The notes beneath the pieces are model-generated. The model saw only the letters and a program-made list of their open reading frames with translations, ran no database searches and was not told the DNA's origin. This document shows positions 1-6,700 of a DNA stretch of 10,070 bases, one piece after another (the stretch's first letter is position 1; every line of letters begins with the position of its first letter). The position numbers and the translations under genes were made by a program. The DNA is from DATEMK01 sp039914625 (lineage in GTDB: Bacteria > Bacteroidota > Bacteroidia > AKYH767-A > OLB10), in NCBI GenBank assembly GCA_039914625.1, contig JBDSOU010000227.1, positions 1-10,070 on the forward strand, written 5' to 3'.

Positions 1-16
1 CAGGCTATTAGTATAT

Positions 17-45
17 CCTGTCAGGTAGTTTTTTCTCCTGACAGG
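17..45. repeat. Pair of CCTGnCAGG palindromes
   Basis: CCTGTCAGG (17-25) and CCTGACAGG (37-45) are reverse complements of each other, and each is itself an odd palindrome (CCTG-N-CAGG). Their centres lie 20 bp apart, about two helical turns, and both sit in the context T-CCTGnCAGG-T. The 11-nt space between them contains a run of six T. They can fold as one hairpin or act as two tandem operator-like sites. CAGG at 1-4 could be the right half of another copy cut by the window edge, and TTCTGTCAAG at 81-90 is a degenerate copy. No gene in the window starts next to them, so a regulatory role cannot be shown; an intergenic repeat family is equally possible. Confidence 0.6.
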
Positions 46-105
46 TGTCCTATGTACCACTTCCAGCTCCCAAAAATATTTTCTGTCAAGTTTTTTTGCA
101 CGAGC

Positions 106-243
106 AAACCTTATTACCTTAGTAAAAAACCAGGACATACACAACTATAAACCTTATTAGCATATTATATACGCATACAAAAGAATAAGGCAATAAGGTA
201 AAATTAATTGAGCAAACTATTTTTTACTAAGGTAATAAGGTTT
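106..243. repeat. 138-bp segment bounded by perfect 24-bp inverted repeats
   Basis: The arm at 106-129 begins AAACCTTATTACC and is perfectly complementary to the arm at 220-243 (TTTTTTACTAAGG...). A second, shorter inverted pair is nested inside: ACCTTATT at 151-158 and AATAAGGT at 192-199. The octamer GAGCAAAC also occurs directly at 102-109 and 210-217. No transposase frame fits inside and I see no target-site duplication. It may be a small non-autonomous mobile element (MITE-like), a REP-type element, or a long RNA hairpin. The structure is certain; its nature is not. Confidence 0.7.
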
Positions 244-331
244 AGTTAATCCCTGGGACGCACATTAATGTAAGAAATAAAAAATTAAAACCGAATAAAA
301 ACCAAAGCCGGATTCACTATTGTAATTTAGC

Positions 332-417
332 TTCACTCCGTTCTTTCTATGCGTCCGGAATTTATTCCGATTTTTATCGGGACGTTCTCTGCGTTTAGAA
401 AGATTTTTCCGAGTGAA
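332..417. repeat. Large imperfect palindrome in intergenic DNA
   Basis: Paired arms are nested around one centre: TTCACTC (332-338) with GAGTGAA (411-417), TCTTTCTA (342-349) with TAGAAAGA (396-403), and CGTCC (352-356) with GGACG (380-384). The core can form CCGAT-TTTT-ATCGG (367-380) or, alternatively, CGGAAT/ATTCCG (356-369). Together this is an 86-bp cruciform or structured-RNA candidate. It is not followed by a T tract, so it does not look like a simple terminator. The rest of positions 244-477 holds only AT-rich sequence with a 10-A run near 437-446. Confidence 0.55.
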
Positions 418-477
418 AAATGATGCAATTCGTGGCAAAAAAAAAATTCACGCCATACGTTAAAAACATCAAAAAGG

Positions 478-576
478 TTACATCAATTTCGCATCAAACC
501 TTACACAATTCTTACATTTATCCACGCCATCTTCTAACTCATTGAACCTTACCGATAAATCTTTTCTGCTATACAT
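478..576 (-). CDS. Doubtful 32-residue ORF with CxxC, or tail of a broken frame
   Basis: The minus strand from ATG at 576 to TAA at 478 reads MYSRKDLSVRF followed by a charged stretch, a CKNC pair and the end FDAKLM. The composition is protein-like, unlike the repeat DNA beside it. The frame is open upstream of this ATG back to a TGA at 634-636 (reading FLLFGNQFPVTLAENETDK before the Met), so it may be the end of a longer, now interrupted frame rather than a gene of its own. I do not recognise the family and no ribosome binding site is evident. Confidence 0.25.
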   Translation of the reverse strand: MYSRKDLSVRFNELEDGVDKCKNCVRFDAKLM

Positions 577-616
577 TTTGTCAGTTTCGTTTTCCGCCAA
601 AGTGACCGGAAATTGG

Positions 617-868
617 TTGCCAAACAGCAGAAATCAATTGCAAAACAACCGCAATCAACAGTAAAACAAATGAAATTGGTTGTAGCACCTGCGGAAACCA
701 ATAGTAAAGCATCGGCAATTCACGGCATAAATAATAAAACCAATTGCCAAAGGAATAAAACCCATAGCAAAAACCCGGAAACCTATAGTTAAAGCCATCA
801 AACCAATGGTAATAAGAAAGAAATTAACGGTGATACAGATACAATTAACCGGAGGCAAAATAAATGGC
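617..868. repeat. Degenerate 21-bp tandem repeat, about 12 units
   Basis: The units, each 21 bp, begin near 617, 638, 659, 680, 701, 722, 743, 764, 785, 806, 827 and 848. The clearest cluster starts at 743, 764, 785 and 806, with heads such as ATTGCCAA, ATAGCAAA, ATAGTTAA and ATGGTAAT and tails close to AAACC(A/T). A slightly out-of-phase unit may lie just before 617. Because 21 is a multiple of three, every frame has a seven-residue period; on the minus strand it reads FLITIGL, MALTIGF, RVFAMGF, IPLAIGF, IIYAVNC, RCFTIGF. Units are contiguous without spacers, so this is not a CRISPR array. Confidence 0.7.
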
Positions 869-935
869 CTTTCTTTCTCGCCATCCAAGTCTCCGCTTCT
901 ATAAATTCTCTCCGCCACGTGTCCCGGTGGGTTTT

Positions 936-1133
936 TTACCCCTTGCTTTTTATTTCTTTCATCATGTGGCCGAAAGCCTTTGCCAGGATAGCGCTATAGG
1001 CTTTATCAATAAAAGTGCAGGAAGTATGATTTCTTTTACTAACGAGAACTGCATGGAAATTTTCATCATCGTCCACATCTAAAGTTAATGTATATAGTTG
1101 CAGTATATGCCTGAGTTTGGTAGTGTTTTTCAT
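936..1133 (-). CDS. Hypothetical small protein, 65 residues
   Basis: ATG at 1133 opens a 65-residue frame on the minus strand, ending in TAA at 936-938. The product looks soluble: MKNTTKLRHILQLYTLTLDV, then an acidic DVDDDE patch, a mixed stretch (VLVSKRNHTSCTFIDKAYS) and an alanine-rich helix ending basic (KEIKSKG). There is no signal peptide or membrane segment. The composition is unlike the repeat DNA downstream, which favours a real gene. It is divergent from cinA, the two starts being separated by 137 bp. I do not recognise the family and found no convincing promoter or ribosome binding site. It could be a genuine small cytoplasmic protein or a chance frame. Confidence 0.5.
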   Translation of the reverse strand: MKNTTKLRHILQLYTLTLDVDDDENFHAVLVSKRNHTSCTFIDKAYSAILAKAFGHMMKEIKSKG

Positions 1134-1217
1134 ACGGGTTCGCGATGTAAAATTATGCTTAAAAATCGCAAGGTAAAGATTACGTGGGTCAATAATAGGT
1201 AATTTGCAGCATTCCTT

Positions 1218-1225
1218 TAATTTCG
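1218..1225 (+). promoter_or_regulatory. Possible -7 element for cinA
   Basis: TAATTTCG fits the Bacteroidota -7 pattern TAnnTTyG and lies about 45 bp before the cinA start. No TTG-type -33 element is found 17-23 bp upstream, so this is a weak call. Confidence 0.3.
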
Positions 1226-1270
1226 CACATCACAATCATTAATTTACGGCAAAAAATAAATTAGAAATAA

Positions 1271-2512
1271 ATGAATGCAGAAATAATAACCATTGGCGAT
1301 GAGCTGCTCATCGGGCAGGTAGTGGACACCAATTCGGCATGGATGGCTCAAAAGCTGAATGATATCGGCATTGATGTAAAACAAATCACTTCAGTTTCAG
1401 ATAATGAACAGCATATTATCAATACGCTTGACCAGTCAAGAGCACGTGCCGAAATTATCCTGCTGACAGGCGGCTTGGGTCCCACCAAAGATGATATTAC
1501 CAAAAATACATTGTGCAATTATTTTAAAACAAAGCTGGTGTTTGATGAAAAGGCTTTTGCAGCAGTGGAGCACCAGTTTAAAATGCGGGGAAAAGAAGTT
1601 ACTGCTGTCAACCGAAAACAGGCAGAGCTTCCCGCAAGCTGCACCCCCGTTTACAATCAAAACGGAACAGCAGCAGGAATGTGGTTTGAAAAAGATGGAA
1701 AGCATTTTATTTCTATGCCCGGTGTGCCGCATGAAATGAAAGCGATGATGGAAAATGATGTGCTGCCGGTGTTGCAAAAAAAATTGAAAACTCCTTTCAT
1801 TTATCACAAGACTATTTTAACGCAAGGAGCAGGGGAGTCCTTCCTTGCTGATTTGATTGAAAAATGGGAAGACAATTTGCCACCTCATATTAAGCTCGCA
1901 TACCTTCCCGCACCTGGAGCAGTGCGGTTAAGACTTACTGCAAAAGGCGATTCCGAAAAAATAAAAACAGAAGTCGCAGAACTGGTTGAAAAAGTAAAAC
2001 CGATTATCAGAAATTATATTTATGGTTATGATAAGGATACGCTGGAAGAAGTGGTGGGAAATCTTTTAAGAGAAAAAAAACAAACAGTAGCTACCGCTGA
2101 AAGCTGCACAGGCGGATATATTGCGCATCTCATCACCTGCGTTGCCGGAAGCTCTGATTACTATTTCGGTTCGATTGTTTCCTATGCCGACCGGATCAAA
2201 GAAAATTTTCTTGATGTAGATGCTGATCTATTGCGCAGGCACGGAGCCGTTAGTGAGCAGGTGGTGCTGGCAATGGCAAAAAATGTGAAAGAGAAATTCG
2301 GAACAGACTATTCCATTGCCGTTTCCGGGATTGCCGGGCCATTAGGAGCTGTGGAAAATAAACCTGTCGGGACGGTATGGATCGCAATAGCCTCACCGGG
2401 CGAAGTAAGTGCAAAAAGTTTCCTGTTTGGAAATCATCGTATGCGAAATATTCATGTAAGCGCAATCACTGCTTTGAACATGTTAAGAAAAAAGATTTCG
2501 GACTGTCAATAA
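1271..2512 (+). CDS. cinA: CinA family protein (NMN deamidase / competence-damage inducible)
   Basis: This 413-residue protein has the full two-domain CinA architecture at the usual length. The N-terminal MoCF-like (COG1058) domain, about residues 1-170, starts AEIITIGDELLIGQVVDTNS and carries GGLGPTKDD at 67-75. The C-terminal CinA domain, about 255-410, carries AESCTGG at 276-282 with the conserved serine Ser278, then GSIVSYAD, GAVSEQV, SGIAGP and KPVGTVWIA. In the family, the C-terminal domain deamidates nicotinamide mononucleotide to nicotinate mononucleotide in pyridine nucleotide salvage; the N-terminal domain has been linked to ADP-ribose hydrolysis in some members. The enzyme is cytoplasmic. 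The start is fixed by an in-frame TAA immediately before the ATG. It appears to be a single-gene unit: 161 bp with a separate promoter follow it. The name cinA reflects a historical competence link that the sequence does not test. Confidence 0.95.
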   Translation: MNAEIITIGDELLIGQVVDTNSAWMAQKLNDIGIDVKQITSVSDNEQHIINTLDQSRARAEIILLTGGLGPTKDDITKNTLCNYFKTKLVFDEKAFAAVEHQFKMRGKEVTAVNRKQAELPASCTPVYNQNGTAAGMWFEKDGKHFISMPGVPHEMKAMMENDVLPVLQKKLKTPFIYHKTILTQGAGESFLADLIEKWEDNLPPHIKLAYLPAPGAVRLRLTAKGDSEKIKTEVAELVEKVKPIIRNYIYGYDKDTLEEVVGNLLREKKQTVATAESCTGGYIAHLITCVAGSSDYYFGSIVSYADRIKENFLDVDADLLRRHGAVSEQVVLAMAKNVKEKFGTDYSIAVSGIAGPLGAVENKPVGTVWIAIASPGEVSAKSFLFGNHRMRNIHVSAITALNMLRKKISDCQ

Positions 2513-2562
2513 AAAGATATATAGCTTTTCAGAAACTGCGCATTTCAAATTTAAAATATTTA

Positions 2563-2594
2563 TTTTTGTTCTGATATTTTTTTAGTTACTTTCG
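2563..2594 (+). promoter_or_regulatory. Bacteroidota-type promoter for the patatin gene
   Basis: A -33 element TTTTTG (2563-2568) is followed by an 18-bp spacer and TACTTTCG (2587-2594), which matches TAnnTTyG. Transcription would start near 2600, leaving a 5' leader of about 70 nt before the ATG at 2674. Confidence 0.55.
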
Positions 2595-2673
2595 CTTTTA
2601 TTATTAATTGAGAAATGAACATGATTATTTTATTTGATAAACTTAATCGTATTTTTAAAACAAAAACTTTTCT

Positions 2674-3690
2674 ATGGAATATAAATTTAAAAATCTGGTA
2701 TTTGAAGGTGGAGGTGTTAAAGGCATTGCCTATGGCGGTGCATTAAAAATTCTGGACAGCAGGAAAATTATTTCCGGAATTGTCCGTGTTGCAGGAACTT
2801 CAGCAGGTGCAATAAATGCTGCACTGCTTGCTTTTGGCTATTCGTTTGAAGATGTTTCAAAAGTAATTGCAGAAACAAAGTTCAGCAGCTTCCAGGATAA
2901 AACCTGGTTCCTGCCCACTAACATCAACCGTTTTTTGTTTCGATACGGGTATTACAAAGGCGATTCATTTCTCGGGTGGCTGGGAGATAAAATAAAAGAG
3001 AAAACAAACAATGCAGATTTTACTTTCGGGGAGTTAAAAGAACGTGCCGGAAAGGATGGTTATAAAGAACTATACGTAATTGCCACCAATCTTTCACAGC
3101 AAAGAGCAGAAGTTATATCGCATGAAACCTATCCTGATCTTCCCATACGTGAGGCCGTCAGGATGTCCATGGGCATTCCCTTTTTTTTCAAAGTTGCACG
3201 TAAATCAAATGATGTTATGGTAGATGGCGGAGTTTCGTGGAATTACCCTATTAATCTTTTCGATTACAAAAAATATTTAGTCAATCCTTTAAATGTTGAA
3301 GATGTCGGCAGGGATGGAGCAAACTCTAAAAAATATGCGACTGATGAAGATTATATTTTTAATTATGAAACATTAGGAATGAGGCTGGATTCAACAACTG
3401 TTATTGAATACGCAAAACACAATTGGGCATTGCCACCTTCAGAAATAAAAAACCTTATGGGACATACCACAGCATTGCTTGGCTTTATGATGGAAATTGC
3501 TAACAGTTCACACCTCCATTCCAATGACTGGAACCGCACCATTGCTATTGACACACTCGGAATTAAAACCACCCAGTTTAATCTCACCGATGCTGAAATA
3601 AAAAGTTTGCTTGACAGCGGTGAAGAATGCACAAGAAAATATTTTGAATGGAGAGATACGGATGCGCTGTGGGGAAAACTTCCTCAGTAA
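2674..3690 (+). CDS. Patatin-like phospholipase
   Basis: This 338-residue protein is a patatin/RssA-type lipid acyl hydrolase. The oxyanion-hole motif GGGVKG is at residues 12-17, right after a short beta strand (LVFE). The nucleophile elbow is GTSAG at 41-45 (Ser43) and the partner Asp184 sits in DGG at 184-186, so the Ser-Asp dyad is intact. Residues 160-180 (REAVRMSMGIPFFF) match the usual helix and loop before the DGG. The remaining 150 residues are an accessory C-terminal half. There is no signal peptide or membrane segment, so it should be cytoplasmic and act on membrane lipids. An in-frame TAA at 2656-2658 with no ATG between makes 2674 the only ATG start. The same fold serves as the effector in CBASS (CapV), but no nucleotide cyclase is present here. 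The 1384-residue membrane protein starts 93 bp downstream. Confidence 0.9.
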   Translation: MEYKFKNLVFEGGGVKGIAYGGALKILDSRKIISGIVRVAGTSAGAINAALLAFGYSFEDVSKVIAETKFSSFQDKTWFLPTNINRFLFRYGYYKGDSFLGWLGDKIKEKTNNADFTFGELKERAGKDGYKELYVIATNLSQQRAEVISHETYPDLPIREAVRMSMGIPFFFKVARKSNDVMVDGGVSWNYPINLFDYKKYLVNPLNVEDVGRDGANSKKYATDEDYIFNYETLGMRLDSTTVIEYAKHNWALPPSEIKNLMGHTTALLGFMMEIANSSHLHSNDWNRTIAIDTLGIKTTQFNLTDAEIKSLLDSGEECTRKYFEWRDTDALWGKLPQ

Positions 3691-3783
3691 CTTTTTTTTA
3701 AGGAAATGATTCAACTAAAGATTAGAACTCAATATTTATCATGGTGCTCGACTAAAGTATAATATTATATAAGCGTTTTGTAA

Positions 3784-6700
3784 ATGGGGAATCTCAAAGC
3801 TAATATCAGGAATAATTCGGTAGTATTGATTACTATGGTTATTCTTGCTTTTTTACTTTGCTTTTATTTCTTTTTCTATGTTTCAGGCAGAGATGTCCAG
3901 ATACGTGACAGGAATTTCAGGGTCCTTAACAAGGTGGCAGAAAATATCGTTTTGCGAAGCAGTGATTATTACAGACGCTTCACACCATACAGGGAAGAAA
4001 CAAAAAAAATAGTGAGCGGATATGTTCAAAACAAATCAAAAATAACAAACAGAAATTTTATTGATTCCATCACCGGTTATATAACATTTGTTCAAAACGC
4101 TTATGTTGATACTGTCAACCAGGTAACAGGCAAGCCTTATAACTATCCCAATTTTTTATGGTTCCCTTTACGGAATATCTATGAAGACTCTGTTACCCGT
4201 AAAAAATATGCACTGAACCTTGGAGTTGATGCAGAAGTTTTTTTTTCACCGTTGCTCAAGAGGGAGGAATTTTCTGATTATATTATTGTGCATGACACGC
4301 AGGTTGTTTATAAAACCATAAGAGACGGAGCCGATATAAACAAATTTGATTCTTTATTCACCAAAAATTCTGTATTCACAACCAGTTCTATAAAATCAAC
4401 ACAAATTGCGGGAAGAAAATATGTGTTATTCACTGTCCAATACCGCTTCAGGGATCAGAAAGACTGGGCATTAATCGGGTTGATTCCTGAATCTACATTT
4501 AATAAGGAAAAATATTCAGTGCCTGAAACTTTTTTATTTTTTGTACTCTTCTGCATGTTATTTGTTTTTATTGCTCTTCCATTGATAAAATCGATTTTAA
4601 TGCATCCAAATGAAAGGATGAAAACATTTGACATCCTTGCAACGTATTTTTCTTTTTTGATGGGTTTTGCACTTTTAGTATTTATATTCCTTTATGTATT
4701 TAATACATTGGGTCCTGGTAAGGTAGAGCTTGACAAAAGGCAAAAATCTCTTTCAAAGGGGATCATAAAAAGCTTTATGCAGGACCTGCAGTCAAACTGC
4801 AAACAGCTGGCAGCCTATGACTCAATGGTGGAACATTTTCCATTTAATTCGGTTAACCTCACGAAAGAAAGTTTTTTATTTGTTAACGAGGCTCATGCTT
4901 ATTGCCCTAAAGGCTATTCAGACTCCACGATAAGCAAGCCGTTTTATCCTTATTTCAGCAATGTATTCTGGCTTGATTCAGAAGGAGTCGATACGATAAG
5001 ATGGACTACTGATGCATCACTTCCGCCAAAAAATAATTTTACTGACCGTGACTATTTTAAAAACATAAAAAATGATGCAACATGGAAGTTGCCAGGTTCC
5101 GGCAGTAAATCATTTTATCTTCAACCGGTGCATTCATGGTCAGACGGTCAGTTCAAAGGTGTGGTTTCCACCAGGAGCGAAGCCGTGCTTCCTTCATATA
5201 AAATAGTTGTTGCAGGGTTCTCTTCAAGATTCCCTTCTGTAATAAACCCCGTGCTGCCGTTGGGCTACAGTTTTTGCATTATAGATGAAAAGGGAGATGT
5301 GCTTTTCCATTCAGATATTGAAAAAAGCACCAATGAAAATTTCAAGGATGAATCCAATAATAATACAAAGCTGGTTTCTGCAATGTACTCCAGGACCGAG
5401 ACTTTTTTTGATGAATATTATTCGGGAAAAGACTGCCGGATGCTCATTTCTCCAATCAAAGGGTTGCCGTTTTATTTAGTAACCATTCGCAATACAGGGT
5501 ATAGTACAGCATTCAATATTCAAGTTTTTGTTTTTACCACCATTCTTTTTTTCGTCCTTGTATTGTTCGGACTGATTCATTTTTTTATGATAGCTCTCTT
5601 TTCAAGGCGCAAAACGGTGCTCAAGTCAAAGCTGCTGAACATGAATTGGGTTTGGCCCAACCCTGATTTTGAATCGATCTATTTGAAAACAGTATTACTA
5701 AATATAATTACCTTTTGCGGCTCGCTGGCATTTTGTTTTTTCAGCAATTCTTTTTTCAGCATTTTGTGCATGTTTTATAATGTATTTTTTACTATAGCTT
5801 CTTTTTTTACGGCATGTGAAATCAAAAAAAATAAAGACAAAGGAATGAGCCTGAAGTTAAATATCTATCTCGGTTTAATGTTCATCCTGGTTAACTGGGC
5901 GGCTTTTCATATCATGAACTGTTCTCAAATAGTTTATCCTTTAATTTATATGTTTTTTTATTGCCTTGCCATGCTGGTTATTTACAAAGCAGGCGATTCA
6001 CGAGGTTCATTCAGAAAATTGAAAGAGAGACTTTCCTATGAGAAAAGTTATTCGCTGATGATTGTTACATGGCTGATGCTGGCTGCCTTTCTACCTGTTT
6101 TTTTATTCTACCGGCTCTCTTATAATCATGAAACTCAAAATTTAGTTAAGTACTCCCAATTGGAGATTGCCAAAAAAATCAATTCATTCACTGACAAGAA
6201 ATCTTCAGATTACTATCCGTATTTTATTTTACATGATACCGCTGGCGTTGGAATAGAGAACATTTATACTGAACCGTTTCGCACTACTGTGGGAGATGCC
6301 GGTGATTCTTTACAGGTAATTTTCAGCAACGATACGTCTTCATGCACTTCGGATGAGGAATTCTTTGTTGATCTTATTCAAAAAACCAGGATAATATATA
6401 ATACAATAAGCCTGCATGAAGACCAGCTTATTAATGTCAGTGACCGTGATACATTGAATTATCATTGGATAAAAGTAAATGACACAACTCTTGTATTTAA
6501 AACCACAGATTATAACAATAGCAACCAAGGCAGGGGTGATGCATTATTTATGAAAACATATTTACCTGTATTTAATGCACCGCCTTTTTTTCAGTTTGCG
6601 GGTTTTAATTTCTGGCTTTTGTTTTTTATAATGCTTGCATGTTTTTACTATATGATTAAATATTTTATCTCAAGGCTTTTTTTAATTAATTATTTCAGTG

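Larger units (their letters stand above)
478..918 (-). pseudogene. Candidate decayed reading frame spanning the 21-bp array
   Basis: One minus-strand frame runs from a GTG at 918 to a TAA at 478 with only two interruptions, TGA at 655-657 and TGA at 634-636. It is also open upstream to a TAG at 994-996. The N-terminal part (from AERIYRSGDL) is charged, the middle is made of hydrophobic heptads related to MALTIGF, and the C-terminal 45 or so residues are hydrophilic with a CxxC. The stops fall in successive heptads. TGA is a real stop elsewhere in this window, so readthrough is unlikely. Either a repeat protein gene has decayed, or repeat DNA stays open by chance because a 21-bp unit keeps frame. 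I lean to non-coding or decayed. Confidence 0.3.

Noticed and set aside
634..657. TGA recoded as an amino acid (Gly or Trp) in the heptad frame
   Set aside because: The transglycosylase (8051-8053) and the giant membrane protein (7936-7938) both end with TGA, so TGA is a stop in this genome.
617..868. CRISPR array
   Set aside because: The 21-bp units follow each other directly, with no spacers and no cas gene in view.
864..1082. Plus-strand 72-residue ORF as a gene
   Set aside because: It overlaps the more protein-like minus frame at 936-1133 and its translation shows no domain or clear start signal.
1436..1807. Minus-strand 123-residue ORF inside cinA
   Set aside because: It is the antisense shadow of well-conserved cinA coding sequence, rich in Cys, His and Phe from the opposite frame.
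2615..2746. Upstream ORF starting ATG at 2615 and overlapping the patatin start
   Set aside because: It is out of frame with the patatin gene and only about 43 codons long. AT-rich leaders produce such frames by chance, and no ribosome binding site supports it.
2674..3690. CBASS operon based on a CapV-like patatin
   Set aside because: No cyclic nucleotide synthase (CD-NTase), Cap2/Cap3-type or HORMA/TRIP13 gene is in the window; the neighbours are cinA and the giant membrane protein.
3691..3783. Separate promoter for the giant membrane protein (TATAAT near 3758)
   Set aside because: The hexamer is the proteobacterial -10 type in AT-rich DNA. No TAnnTTyG with a spaced TTG is present, so I do not call a promoter here.
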